Numbered from the stretch's first letter, positions 33,676-42,301 are shown. The stretch: DNA of 46,059 nucleotides from Flammeovirgaceae bacterium (GCA_023251155.1 JAHEZH010000031.1:1-46059), one strand, 5' to 3'. The notes: generated by a model not told the origin, from the sequence alone. Made by a program: numbers and translations.

Positions 33676-35040
33676 TTATTTCTTACCCGTTGCTTTCTCT
33701 ACTGTCTTTTCAGCCTGCGCTACGGGGCCGGGAGGTGGTGCAGGCTCTTCTTTTTTCTCTTCCTTCTGTTTCTGACGTTTGCCGTTCATTTCAGGCAGCA
33801 GATTTACGGCATCCTCTTCCATCCCCTTGGGTGTCGATAAGAAGATACGCTCGTTCAATGCTACTCCTTTGGTTATCACCGCATCATTGGCGTTAGTTTC
33901 AGCCACGATCACTTCCTGCTTCACCGTTTTCATTCCTTCCTTTTTATAGACGAAGGTGATGCTATCAAACTGATTGTGCAGGCACTCTAGCGGAATGAAC
34001 AATGCACTGTCAATTACCTGAGCGATGATCTTATTACTCGTAGTCATCGATGGACGTAGCGATGCATCGGTACCATCCAATTCTACCGCTACCTCAAATA
34101 CTTTGGAGTCGGAATTAGGGCGCTGCTCTCCTACGTTAGCAACACGAATCACCACACCTGATAATTTCTTATCCGGATAAGCATCAAGGCCAACATCTAC
34201 CCTTTGTCCCTGCTTTACTTTACGTACATCTACTTCATTGACATACGTCTTCGATACCATTTTAGTGAGGTCAGGCAACGATGCCACGTTGGGTTCCCAC
34301 ATCTGGATCTGTGATCCCGCCTTCACGGGCTTACCGTCCCAGCCTTTTTCATAGATCACCATACCCGCTTCAGGAGCCAATACGTTGAATGATTCCAGTA
34401 CCTTAGTCATTCCATCGTACTCGTCTGTTACCTTACGCTGCTCTGCGCCTACTTCGCGCATCTTCTCAATATTCTGATTCTTCTTGATTTTATAATTCTG
34501 TAAGGCCTGCTCATACGCACGCTTCGCTTTATCCTGATTGATCTCTGCCTGCTTAATCGTAGCGGGCGGCTCAAATTTGGACTGCTGGAGAATGATGGCT
34601 TTCTCTTCTACATCGTACTTTAAGTTGATGAGTTCATCCCGGGCCTGGCGCAATAACAATGTAGTGTCCAGCTGTGTCTGCACAAATTTGGAATTGGCTT
34701 TCTCCAGTTCGATCTGCTTCTGGTTAAATTTATTTTGAAATTCGGAACGATCAAGTGTAGCGACCCAATCTCCTTTTTTCACTACCGTACCTTCATCTAC
34801 TATACTCTGAATGGTAACTTGCCAGATCTGGAAGTTACGCAGGCCGCCCGGGCCTAATATCTTTACTGAATTCTTTGCTTCAAGCTCACCGGTCGTTTCT
34901 ATCTCCACTCTGAATTCTCCCTTTTTCACAGAAGCCATGATATCGGAAGTTTCGCCTTCTTTGGTGCCTGCAAAAATCAAGTAGCCAATGAGCAGTATAG
35001 CGACTACAGCTGCTCCAATAAAAATTTTCTTTCGTGTCAT
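33676..35040 (-). CDS. HlyD/MacA-type periplasmic adaptor
   Basis: 454 residues. An N-terminal anchor helix (about 5-23) is followed by a biotinyl-lipoyl-like half domain (G-D-W-V-A-T-L-D), a long coiled-coil hairpin (about 105-215, rich in Lys, Glu and Gln), the second lipoyl half and a beta-barrel domain with K-Q-G-Q-R-V-D-V-G-L-D-A-Y-P near 290. The C-terminus is Pro/Lys/Glu rich (K-E-E-P-A-P-P-P-G-P). It joins an inner-membrane transporter to the outer-membrane channel. First gene of the three-gene operon. Confidence 0.92.
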   Translation of the reverse strand: MTRKKIFIGAAVVAILLIGYLIFAGTKEGETSDIMASVKKGEFRVEIETTGELEAKNSVKILGPGGLRNFQIWQVTIQSIVDEGTVVKKGDWVATLDRSEFQNKFNQKQIELEKANSKFVQTQLDTTLLLRQARDELINLKYDVEEKAIILQQSKFEPPATIKQAEINQDKAKRAYEQALQNYKIKKNQNIEKMREVGAEQRKVTDEYDGMTKVLESFNVLAPEAGMVIYEKGWDGKPVKAGSQIQMWEPNVASLPDLTKMVSKTYVNEVDVRKVKQGQRVDVGLDAYPDKKLSGVVIRVANVGEQRPNSDSKVFEVAVELDGTDASLRPSMTTSNKIIAQVIDSALFIPLECLHNQFDSITFVYKKEGMKTVKQEVIVAETNANDAVITKGVALNERIFLSTPKGMEEDAVNLLPEMNGKRQKQKEEKKEEPAPPPGPVAQAEKTVEKATGKK

Positions 35041-35139
35041 TGGGGTGTGGGTTTAAGTTTTAATAATGCACGGGGTACACTAAAGTCACCCAACGCCAGA
35101 TCATTTATTTTAGTATTACTCCTTTGGTGATATTTGGTT

Positions 35140-35195
35140 ACAAAAAAGACATGAAGTGTACATTTTAACTGCATGAACGGTACACTTCATGTCTT
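35140..35195 (-). terminator. Terminator after the sigma/anti-sigma operon
   Basis: AAGACATGAAGTGTAC (35146-35161) pairs perfectly with its complement at 35180-35195 around an 18-base loop; on the minus strand a TTTTTT run follows. It closes transcription of the gene ending at 35233. Confidence 0.85.
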
Positions 35196-35232
35196 GTAAT
35201 TATGGTTTGACGGGATTTTACTCCCTTGTCTT

Positions 35233-36426
35233 CTACTGATTGGGTCCTTTCTTAACCGCAATCTTTTCCAAAGCCGCTTCCTTCGTCAATTTTCCGGTGT
35301 TGTAATCATTCAGCACGGTATTCTTGACCGAATACTCCAGTGAAGAAGGAATTCCGCACTTGGCACACTGTGTTACCCGCACATTAAATATCAGATTCTC
35401 CTCCGCATTAAGACTTCTTAAGGTGCGGCCATACTCCAACACATTTTCTTTTACCTCTTTCTCAAAGGCGGGGTATAATTCCTTTACTTTCTTATCACGG
35501 GTTGCCTGGTCAATGTCATCCAGTTTCAGTGTAGGTATGGTAAATCTTCCGTATCCATCACGGCTGCTGGACACTACGTTCATGTAATAGATCACACCAA
35601 AATCCTTCAGACGTTCATAGTAAATATTTCCTTCTGAATAGTAGGTCTTGGAAAGATCAGGGCGATACAGGCGGTTAAAAATACTGGACAACAATTCAAG
35701 ATCAGGGTTCAGTTCATCGACCGATTCCGTATTCACCACTTTTATTTTACCAAGCAATTGATCACGTGTAAGCTTGCCTTGTTTGTATTGAGTTACATCT
35801 CCTTTTGCTGCGTCAACCGAAAGCAGGGAGCGTTTTGCATTATTATCCATTCCATACCATAATCGTTGACCTCCGTCTCCGCGATTAGTAATCACGATGC
35901 GTTCATCGGCGGATAACTGGCTGATCAGGTCTCCGTAATCGGCCAGGAATGTCTTCGCTGCTTCAATGATTTTTGTATTGTACGCGGTGCGAACGCTATC
36001 CGTGTTAGCCGATGTCTTCTGCTTGGATTTTGTCGACCTCAATTTCGCCACATCTCTTGACGGAGCCTGTTCTTCATCACTCGTTACGGTCATTGTCCCT
36101 GTTCCATTCACCGAATAAACACTCGTGGTACCCGAGGGAGAATAGTTTATCGTCAACGGTTCGCTGTCCATCATGTACCCCATCGGCACGTTAAAGTCGT
36201 TAGGCAAACGGAAGGTGACTCCATAACCGGGCAAGTACGTTCCATTTACTTCATAGGGAAAGAAGTTACGCTTGCCGAATTCCTGTCTTAACAAAGTCTG
36301 CAATACATTCTCTGCTATTTCAATATCGCGACTCATGCGTTCTTCATCTATTTTGCCTTGTGCGAATACCGTTATTACTCCACCGATCAACACACTCATT
36401 ATCAAAAATCTCACTGCTCGTTTCAT
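35233..36426 (-). CDS. Secreted hypothetical protein with CxxC, third gene of sigma operon
   Basis: 397 residues with a signal peptide cut after V-F-A-Q near residue 23. I do not recognise the family. The mature protein is mixed alpha/beta, has a conserved-looking T-F-R-L-P-N-D-F near residue 71, a low-complexity Ser/Lys/Thr linker (about 118-145), L-S-A-D-E-R-I-V-I-T-N-R near 172, and a C-terminal half with C-A-K-C-G near 357 that could bind metal or form a disulphide. A similar segment D-E-R-I-V-I / E-E-N-L-I-F-N occurs twice (about 175 and 344), hinting at an internal duplication. It is the last gene of the ECF sigma / anti-sigma operon, 37 bp behind the anti-sigma gene, so it may be the envelope sensor or target. 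Confidence 0.82.
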   Translation of the reverse strand: MKRAVRFLIMSVLIGGVITVFAQGKIDEERMSRDIEIAENVLQTLLRQEFGKRNFFPYEVNGTYLPGYGVTFRLPNDFNVPMGYMMDSEPLTINYSPSGTTSVYSVNGTGTMTVTSDEEQAPSRDVAKLRSTKSKQKTSANTDSVRTAYNTKIIEAAKTFLADYGDLISQLSADERIVITNRGDGGQRLWYGMDNNAKRSLLSVDAAKGDVTQYKQGKLTRDQLLGKIKVVNTESVDELNPDLELLSSIFNRLYRPDLSKTYYSEGNIYYERLKDFGVIYYMNVVSSSRDGYGRFTIPTLKLDDIDQATRDKKVKELYPAFEKEVKENVLEYGRTLRSLNAEENLIFNVRVTQCAKCGIPSSLEYSVKNTVLNDYNTGKLTKEAALEKIAVKKGPNQ

Positions 36427-36463
36427 ATTCGTTCTGATTTTAAATCTTCTTCGTTAACTACTT

Positions 36464-37318
36464 TTATTCGTAACTGCTTTGTTTTTTTGTTTCGTTACCT
36501 GAACTGCTGATCAGGCTCGATAGAATCTGTTCTGTTTCCTGTTTAAATTCATCCGTGTTGCGCTCAATGCTTCCAATGCGTGCCTGGAACAATTGAAGAT
36601 CCTGGTTACGCTGTTCATTGAGGTACTTGGAGAAATCGACCAGTAAACCCTCCATGTATTTGTTCTGCTCGGCAGAAGACAACTGCATGTATTCACGAAT
36701 GCTTTTCAGGTTATCGCTTTGCATGCTGGCCACAAAGGCTCTTACCTGATCCTGTGAGGCCAGTGAAGCGTCCTTCATCAGTCCATCAATTTTCCTGGAG
36801 TTCAGATCCAGGTTCTGCCGGATGGATAAACTCAATTGCTTTTGTGTTTCACTCCATCCTGCAGCAATGGCTTCGTTGTTTTTTACCAGCGATGAATTAA
36901 TCATCTCCTGTACCTGCTCTGGCGACAAGCCGGAAGGCGGTTGCGCTGCAGGGGGGCTGATCTTCTTTTCAGCAAAACTAATTCTTAATTCTCCCTGGGA
37001 ATAACGGATTTCCGGTCCGATCAATCGTGTCGCCACCAACAACAGAAGCAACGTGGCGGCTATGCCTACTACGGTTTTAAAGTAGCCCGACATCCAGACT
37101 GACCGGGTGCGTGGCGCATCATCCATAAAGATCGGTGGTGCAATCACTTCTTTGTCCTGCACATGGCGTATGATTCCCAGCACATCCGCCATTTGCTGCA
37201 ACTTCTTCTGTTCTTCAGGATTCGCCTGCAGAAACTGTTCTACCTTCCCGTTCTCCTTCGCCTCCAGCTCTTCATATAAGTAAGAGATCAGGGTGCTCTC
37301 ATCCGGCCTATAGCTCAT
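36464..37318 (-). CDS. Membrane-bound anti-sigma factor-like protein
   Basis: 284 residues. A cytoplasmic N-terminal part (about 1-75) of helices L-I-S-Y-L-Y-E-E-L-E-A-K-E ... fits the short anti-sigma domain without zinc Cys, followed by one membrane helix (about 82-102, V-V-G-I-A-A-T-L-L-L-L-L-V-A) and a periplasmic part that is mainly coiled coil (about 125-270, Gln, Ser, Asn rich). The start overlaps the end of the ECF sigma gene by 11 bases, the usual sign of a sigma/anti-sigma pair. It most likely holds the sigma factor at the membrane until an envelope signal. The role is inferred from gene order and topology. Confidence 0.82.
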   Translation of the reverse strand: MSYRPDESTLISYLYEELEAKENGKVEQFLQANPEEQKKLQQMADVLGIIRHVQDKEVIAPPIFMDDAPRTRSVWMSGYFKTVVGIAATLLLLLVATRLIGPEIRYSQGELRISFAEKKISPPAAQPPSGLSPEQVQEMINSSLVKNNEAIAAGWSETQKQLSLSIRQNLDLNSRKIDGLMKDASLASQDQVRAFVASMQSDNLKSIREYMQLSSAEQNKYMEGLLVDFSKYLNEQRNQDLQLFQARIGSIERNTDEFKQETEQILSSLISSSGNETKKQSSYE

Positions 37319-37910
37319 AACCTATTGTTTCCTTTGTAATGTTCTTCAACTCCAGTATCCGCTTTAATCCATCCAGTCCGTAATACATGCGCGACTTCAC
37401 GGTGTTCTCCGAAATGTGCAGGGCCTCCGCAATTTCACGAAACTTCAGTCCTTCGTATTCTTTCATGATCACAACTTCACGTTGCTCTTCGCTCAATTCC
37501 ATCAGGCATTGCTGCAGCAAGTCTGACAGTTCACTTTGTCTCAGCTGTTTTTCCGGATTCTCATGGCGGTGTGCACTTTCTTCCCAGCGATAGCTCTCCT
37601 CTCCTTCCCCGGGCCTCAGGTCGTGAAGAGAAACGGAACGCACTGTTTTTCTTTTTCTCAGTTCTTCGCGGCAATAGTTTACGGCAATGGTGTAAAGCCA
37701 TGATTTGAAACGGGCCACGTCCTGCAGGGCGGGCAAATTCTTATGCATGCTGATAAAGGTTTTCTGCGCCACTTCCATTGCCAGGTCATGATCGAAGAAA
37801 AACTTGTACCCATAGTTGTAGATGCGCTTGTACCACAACTGAACCAGTTTTCCCTGGGCATTCTTATCTCCCTCACGGGCCCTCGTGATGAGTGTATCAG
37901 AATGCATCAT
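37308..37910 (-). CDS. ECF-type RNA polymerase sigma factor
   Basis: 200 residues from the ATG at 37910 (a second ATG follows at once; a GTG at 37937 gives a longer frame but is less likely). Region 2 is clear (A-M-E-V-A-Q-K-T-F-I-S-M-H near 50, then F-K-S-W-L-Y-T-I-A-V-N-Y-C-R-E-E-L-R-K), and region 4 has L-S-E-E-Q-R-E-V-V-I-M-K-E-Y-E-G-L and I-A-E-A-L-H-I-S-E-N-T-V-K-S-R near 165-180. It directs transcription of an extracytoplasmic stress or envelope regulon and is controlled by the anti-sigma encoded downstream. ECF factors commonly control their own operon; the promoter lies at or before 37911. Confidence 0.94.
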   Translation of the reverse strand: MMHSDTLITRAREGDKNAQGKLVQLWYKRIYNYGYKFFFDHDLAMEVAQKTFISMHKNLPALQDVARFKSWLYTIAVNYCREELRKRKTVRSVSLHDLRPGEGEESYRWEESAHRHENPEKQLRQSELSDLLQQCLMELSEEQREVVIMKEYEGLKFREIAEALHISENTVKSRMYYGLDGLKRILELKNITKETIGYEL

Positions 37911-38051
37911 TGCAATATCGAGTAGAGTTCCAGCCACAGAAAAGGTTTAAAATTAGATTCAATTGCCGCTTTCTACTCCTAAAGATGGAGGATGAACCAA
38001 AATAGTTTTACGGCAACGAAATATTTAACGCTATCCTGAGTTCAGCCGGGA

Positions 38052-38717
38052 CTACATGGCTTTCAGCACCTTCCAGAATTCATTAGCCACCAACTCATTT
38101 CCTTTTTCATTGAGGTGAACACGATCGCTGGTCAGGATACCCGATTCCTTATTTTCAGTATTGTATTGCTTGTTATAGTCCAGGAAAGACTTTCTTAAAT
38201 CAACCAGTGGAAGTTTATTCTTTTCGGCAAGCCTGCGAATGATGGAGCTATAGTGGTTCAGGTCCCCATCCAATTCATTGCTAAAATCGGTACGTTCGCC
38301 AATGACCGCGGGGGTAACCAATGCCACTTTGCAATTCTGCGCCTGCAACTTTTTAATGATGGCCGTATAAAACTTCTCAAACTTATCAGCATCGGTGCCT
38401 GTGCCATAAGAACGTTTGTGCCACACATCATTCACACCGATATAAATAAAAACAATGTCGGGCTTCCGGTTCAGCACATCGTCTTCCATGCGAAGGAAAA
38501 GATCATAGACTTTGTTGCCGCCTATACCTGCGCCGATAAAATCATATTCGGCCGCTTTGTTCTCTTTGGCCGCCAGCTCCCCCATCTTGACAATGTATCC
38601 GCCAGGGTTCACGCCCGCCTGGGTGATGGAATCGCCAAAAAGGATAACGGTTTGCTTTTTCACCGGGATAAAGGAAAAGAGCAGGCACACGGCAAGCAGG
38701 GACAGTAATTTTTTCAT
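38052..38717 (-). CDS. SGNH/GDSL-family hydrolase, secreted
   Basis: 221 residues with an N-terminal hydrophobic signal (M-K-K-L-L-S-L-L-A-V-C-L-L-F). SGNH blocks: block I L-F-G-D-S-I-T near 26-32 with the Ser nucleophile, Gly in A-G-I-G-G-N near 63-68, Asn in Y-I-G-V-N-D-V-W near 92-99, and Asp/His in S-D-R-V-H-L-N-E near 198-205. Such enzymes remove acyl groups from sugars, lipids or peptidoglycan. The gene is alone on the minus strand between the sigma operon and a divergent second sigma factor. A TAnnTTTG box only four bases before the ATG may mean a leaderless transcript. Confidence 0.92.
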   Translation of the reverse strand: MKKLLSLLAVCLLFSFIPVKKQTVILFGDSITQAGVNPGGYIVKMGELAAKENKAAEYDFIGAGIGGNKVYDLFLRMEDDVLNRKPDIVFIYIGVNDVWHKRSYGTGTDADKFEKFYTAIIKKLQAQNCKVALVTPAVIGERTDFSNELDGDLNHYSSIIRRLAEKNKLPLVDLRKSFLDYNKQYNTENKESGILTSDRVHLNEKGNELVANEFWKVLKAM

Positions 38718-38721
38718 GCTC

Positions 38722-38729
38722 CAAATGTA
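38722..38729 (-). promoter_or_regulatory. -7-like box directly before the SGNH hydrolase start
   Basis: On the minus strand TACATTTG matches TAnnTTTG and ends four bases before the ATG at 38717. If used, the mRNA would begin at or next to the start codon. No -33 TTTG was found. Confidence 0.35.
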
Positions 38730-38920
38730 AAAAACTTACTGCATCCGTAAACGAAAAATATCGTTTTCACCCGATTGCAGACCCATTACCCTGCCTGGCC
38801 GCTACGTATTTCTCGCAGCGCACTACGCAATTTACTGATTCTTCAAAATCCGTGTTTCGCTCTCGTACTACTTTGGCAGGCCCGGTACTTTTGAATCAAC
38901 AAATTTCAACCCAAGGAAAT
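38730..38920. other. Divergent intergenic region between SGNH hydrolase and sigma gene
   Basis: The region holds the -7 box of the second sigma factor near its right end, a short palindromic patch (GCAGCGCACTACGC) near 38815, and otherwise AT-rich DNA. No further gene, RNA or repeat was recognised. Confidence 0.55.
38886..38893 (+). promoter_or_regulatory. -7 promoter element for leader ORF and second ECF sigma gene
   Basis: TACTTTTG is an exact TAnnTTTG match; a start of transcription near 38899 is expected. A TTTG at 38872-38875 is only ten bases upstream, shorter than the normal spacer. Confidence 0.45.
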
Positions 38921-39004
38921 ATGAAATCCGCAACCCAACACAGCTACCCGGCGATCGTTTCCCATGGATGTTCCATGGAGTGTATGGCTCGGAGAGAAAA
39001 GTAA
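38921..39004 (+). CDS. Possible 27-residue leader peptide upstream of ECF sigma gene
   Basis: ATG at 38921 is preceded by AAGGAAAT, one of the few good ribosome-binding sites in the window, and a TAnnTTTG box 28 bp upstream. The frame runs 27 codons to TAA at 39002-39004 and encodes two Cys spaced C-S-M-E-C and a basic end. It ends 48 bp before the sigma factor ATG. It shows no signal peptide or known domain; a regulatory upstream ORF or chance are both possible. Confidence 0.3.
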   Translation: MKSATQHSYPAIVSHGCSMECMARREK

Positions 39005-39052
39005 GGTAGCTTATTTCAATGATGTATCCACCAGATATCAATTCTTAAACCC

Positions 39053-39658
39053 ATGAAACAGAACACTGCTCTTGCTGACGAACAACTGATACTGGCCATC
39101 CGCCAGGGCAACCGCGAAGCTTTCGGTGAGCTTTATGACCGTTATTACAAAAAGGTATATCACAAATGTCTCTCCTTCACCAAAAATCAGGAAGAAGCAT
39201 TTGATTATGCCCAGGAATCATTGATGAAAGCGTTTGATCACCTGGACACCTTCCGTGGTCAGGCTTCTTTTTCCACCTGGTTGTACACCATCACCCATCA
39301 CCACTGCATTGCAGGGTTAAAGAAGAACAGTCGTATCTCTACGACGGCACTGAGCGAACAATTTACCGAAGACGAAACTACCTACGTGGCCGTTGCCTCA
39401 GAGGACACTACCGAGCGCAGCGAACAGGAAACGATCATGTACACGCTGATCAACCACCTGCCCGAAAACGAAAAGACACTTCTTACTTTAAAATACGAAC
39501 AGGGCGAATCCATAGAAATACTTCAGCAAAAAATGGGGTTGAATGCCAGTGCGGTGAAAATGAGACTAAAACGCTCCAAAGAGAAGTTAAATGCCATGTA
39601 CATGCTTGCGCTCACCTATGGGATTGAGCAGGTTCTGGAAATGATGGAGATGTTTTAA
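39053..39658 (+). CDS. ECF-type RNA polymerase sigma factor (no adjacent anti-sigma)
   Basis: 201 residues. Region 2 includes F-G-E-L-Y-D-R-Y-Y-K-K-V-Y near 24-36, D-Y-A-Q-E-S-L-M-K-A-F near 51 and F-S-T-W-L-Y-T-I-T-H-H near 73, and region 4 has L-P-E-N-E-K-T-L-L-T-L-K near 135 and L-Q-Q-K-M-G-L-N-A-S-A-V-K-M-R-L-K-R-S near 157. No anti-sigma gene follows; the next gene, a UspA-like protein, is 226 bp on. A leader ORF in front may control it. A sequence of four His residues (T-H-H-H-C) in region 2 is unusual. Confidence 0.93.
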   Translation: MKQNTALADEQLILAIRQGNREAFGELYDRYYKKVYHKCLSFTKNQEEAFDYAQESLMKAFDHLDTFRGQASFSTWLYTITHHHCIAGLKKNSRISTTALSEQFTEDETTYVAVASEDTTERSEQETIMYTLINHLPENEKTLLTLKYEQGESIEILQQKMGLNASAVKMRLKRSKEKLNAMYMLALTYGIEQVLEMMEMF

Positions 39659-39884
39659 AGGATGCTACTGGCATTAAATCGCACTTTGCCCCTTTCTATT
39701 AATCTCTCCTTATATGATCAGGCCGATTATACTGAGTAGAGCCTGACCGTGCATGGCATTTGAGCGATGACCTATCAGAAAAGCGGCTCACCATTACGAA
39801 TGGGTAATCCGAGTTAAAGGGCTGCATGGCATGTGACTTGAGGGCCTGTTTGGTCTCTCAATCATACCGATCAAGTTACTGTTC

Positions 39885-40430
39885 ATGGTTAAAAAGATAC
39901 TCTTTCCATTCTCTGCCGCTACTTCTTCTTACTACGAAGGATACTCGTGGGCTTCGGAGCTGGCTTCCAAGATGGGCACAGAGTTGCTTTTGTTTACCGC
40001 CTCAAAATCGAAAGACGAACAATCCCTTCAGCATATTTATCATTCTCTGTTAGGAGCTCAGGGATATTACCTGCAATCGGCCTACCACAAAAACACCAAA
40101 CCGGCACGCACCGAGCGCTGGATCGAAATCGGTGAGGTCAAAAATACACTTCTCGATTTCCTGAAAAAAAACACCTCCTACATCACAATCATTGATCCTT
40201 CCCTTCCCGCCCTTGATCCGCCCTTACTTTCGGAAGTGATTCAGTTATCGGGTGGTGTAATTGTACTTCCCTCCTCCCCGGCGCCAAAGGTGGAGAACAA
40301 ACAGGGGGCCTTTTATGAAAAACTGCATCAGGCGGAAGTGTATAAGCTCCCTCACCATTTTTTTGACACACTCGGCAGCGATCGATCGCTGTTCAATTAC
40401 CTCAGCGGTTTTTTCAAGAAGAAGAAATAG
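39885..40430 (+). CDS. Universal stress protein-like (UspA fold)
   Basis: 181 residues. The start M-V-K-K-I-L-F-P-F-S-A-A-T-S-S-Y-Y-E matches the first strand and loop of UspA folds, followed by A-S-E-L-A-S-K-M-G-T-E-L-L-L-F-T and a central strand Y-I-T-I-I-D-P near 98. The C-terminal half, S-G-G-V-I-V-L-P-S-S near 122, resembles the last Usp strand, but the usual ATP-binding G-x-x-G-x-9-G-S motif is not clearly present. A Lys tail ends the protein. It lies between an ECF sigma gene and a histidine kinase, consistent with a stress setting. Fold moderately sure, role inferred. Confidence 0.7.
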   Translation: MVKKILFPFSAATSSYYEGYSWASELASKMGTELLLFTASKSKDEQSLQHIYHSLLGAQGYYLQSAYHKNTKPARTERWIEIGEVKNTLLDFLKKNTSYITIIDPSLPALDPPLLSEVIQLSGGVIVLPSSPAPKVENKQGAFYEKLHQAEVYKLPHHFFDTLGSDRSLFNYLSGFFKKKK

Positions 40431-40494
40431 CAGCAGGTGCTGATTATTCTGCCACCCTTCACTTTTCTCAAAACCTTTGTAATTTCGAGACCGC

Positions 40495-41994
40495 ATGCGT
40501 AAGAATAAGCGAATTCGAATATTACTGATTACCTCCATTGCGCTCACGCTCATCAGTGCAATCATCACCTATTTTAATGTACAGGAGAAAAAAGAGTCGA
40601 CCGCTCTGGTGATTCATACGTACGAAGTAATTCAATCTTCTTCCGATCTGCTGACGCTCATCCAAAATCTGGAAACCGGCCAGAGAGGCTATTTACTTAC
40701 GGGAGACAGTACCTTCCTTTCCCCTTACCAAGAGGCGCTCACGGCGATCGATGCCGATGTTCAACACCTGAAAGAGATTGTCTCCTATAATCCCAGTCAG
40801 ACCCGGATACTGAACCAACACCTTCTGCCCTTAGTAGAAGAAAAAAAACAGAACCTTGCCATTAGCCTGGACATATTGAAAAAATACGGAAATGACAGTG
40901 CCACCCATTTTGTGACTATGCGAAAGGGAAAATCGCTTACCGACAGTATTCACCATTGGGTTAATGTATTTACCGAACATGAAGAAGGGCTGCTGCTGGA
41001 ACGTAATAAAAACCTGGAAGAAGATTATTTTATAAGCAACATCATTCATTTTTCAAGCTTCGCGCTGATCGGGCTTACCTCCATCATTGCCTTCTTTACC
41101 ATACGGAATAAAGAGCGAGTAAATAATCGTTTGCTTGTTCATTTAAAAGAGCTCAATCGCAATCTGGAAGGGAAAGTAAAAGAACGCACCCATCAGCTGG
41201 AAGAAGAAAAAGACAGAACGGATCAGCTCAACAGTGAACTTCAGAACAACCTGGAAGAAATCAAATTACTTCACGATGCCCTGCTGGAAGCGAACAAGCG
41301 GCTCATCCAACTCAATGAAGAAAAAGATCACTTTCTGGGTATTACTACACACGACCTGAAAACTCCACTGGCAGGTATCAGTGGTCTTTTGCAATTGCTA
41401 TCGCTCGATAATGAAAATCTGAAAGCAAACCAGCGCGAATACGTAGTGCTGATGCAGGACACGTGTGCGAAGATGCAACGGCTGGTCAATGATCTGCTGG
41501 ACATTAACCGCATTGAGCAGGGAGTAACGGTGATTAAGAAGACATCCATTTCAGTCTCTGAAGTCATTCTTTCCATGCAGCGCCAATTCCATGCACTTGC
41601 GGAAGACAAACAGATTTCATTGCAGTTCAAAAATGAGTTTACCCGAGACCTGATAAATACCGATGCGGATATTCTTCAGCGCATATTGGATAACCTGATC
41701 TCGAATGCACTGAAATTTTCGTCCGCAGGAAAAAGTGTGCGCATTGAAACCGTAGAAAAAAATACTGAACTCTTCATCAAAGTGATGGATGAAGGGCCTG
41801 GCATTACCAAGGAAGAACTTCCGCTGCTCTTTGGTAAATTTCAAAAACTCGCTGCTCGCCCTACTGCGGGTGAAAGTTCCACCGGACTTGGACTTTCCAT
41901 TGTAAAAGAGTTAGTACAGCTACTGGAGGGCACCATCCGCGTAGAAAGCACCCCGGGAAAGGGAACCGCTTTCATTGTGATTTTCCCACTATAA
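40495..41994 (+). CDS. CHASE3-domain sensor histidine kinase
   Basis: 499 residues. Membrane helix 1 (about 8-26), a periplasmic CHASE3 domain (about 35-180, with L-E-T-G-Q-R-G-Y-L-L-T-G-D near 61-73), membrane helix 2 (about 183-203), a coiled-coil linker (about 215-280) and a HisKA domain with phospho-acceptor H286 in T-T-H-D-L-K-T-P. The ATPase domain has the N box I-L-D-N-L-I-S-N-A-L-K-F near 400, G1 D-E-G-P-G-I near 432, and G2 G-L-G-L-S-I-V-K near 467. A CHASE3 sensor is thought to detect an extracellular signal, but the ligand is unknown. A regulator gene follows after a 651-bp gap. Confidence 0.95.
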   Translation: MRKNKRIRILLITSIALTLISAIITYFNVQEKKESTALVIHTYEVIQSSSDLLTLIQNLETGQRGYLLTGDSTFLSPYQEALTAIDADVQHLKEIVSYNPSQTRILNQHLLPLVEEKKQNLAISLDILKKYGNDSATHFVTMRKGKSLTDSIHHWVNVFTEHEEGLLLERNKNLEEDYFISNIIHFSSFALIGLTSIIAFFTIRNKERVNNRLLVHLKELNRNLEGKVKERTHQLEEEKDRTDQLNSELQNNLEEIKLLHDALLEANKRLIQLNEEKDHFLGITTHDLKTPLAGISGLLQLLSLDNENLKANQREYVVLMQDTCAKMQRLVNDLLDINRIEQGVTVIKKTSISVSEVILSMQRQFHALAEDKQISLQFKNEFTRDLINTDADILQRILDNLISNALKFSSAGKSVRIETVEKNTELFIKVMDEGPGITKEELPLLFGKFQKLAARPTAGESSTGLGLSIVKELVQLLEGTIRVESTPGKGTAFIVIFPL

Positions 41995-42133
41995 ATTTCA
42001 CAAACGTTTCATTCACGTTCCGAAATTATTTCCCTGTCAGAAATTTCATCTTTCCTGAAAAGGCTCCTGTTCCTTACGTCAATCTGACTTTCAATCGTTA
42101 AAAAACAGTTTTTATCTCTCGTCTCATATCGTA
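41995..42133. other. Non-coding start of the 651-bp gap after the histidine kinase
   Basis: AT-rich DNA without a recognised gene, promoter or hairpin. The rest of the gap (42134-42645) holds two gene remnants and a hairpin, listed separately. Confidence 0.6.
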
Positions 42134-42298
42134 TCAGTCTTCATCCTCATCGGAAGAAGACGATGCTTCATCGACTTTTTTCAACGACCTCAAAGTACGG
42201 GAATACTTTGCATCACATCTTTCTGAAGAAGCTGCTCATAGTGAACGATGGCATCGGAATAGTGCATATTTTTAAACTCGCTATTCCATACTACCAGC
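42134..42298 (-). pseudogene. Decayed C-terminal piece of a TPR-like protein
   Basis: Read on the minus strand, one frame gives a TPR-like helix pair (N-S-E-F-K-N-M-H-Y-S-D-A-I-V-H-Y-E-Q-L-L) and a second frame continues with S-L-K-K-V-D-E-A-S-S-S-S-D-E-D-E-D and a TGA at 42134-42136. The two parts join only through a frameshift near 42205. No start codon or promoter is visible. The acidic end suggests a real C-terminus of a lost gene. Confidence 0.5.
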
Positions 42299-42301
42299 AA
42301 T

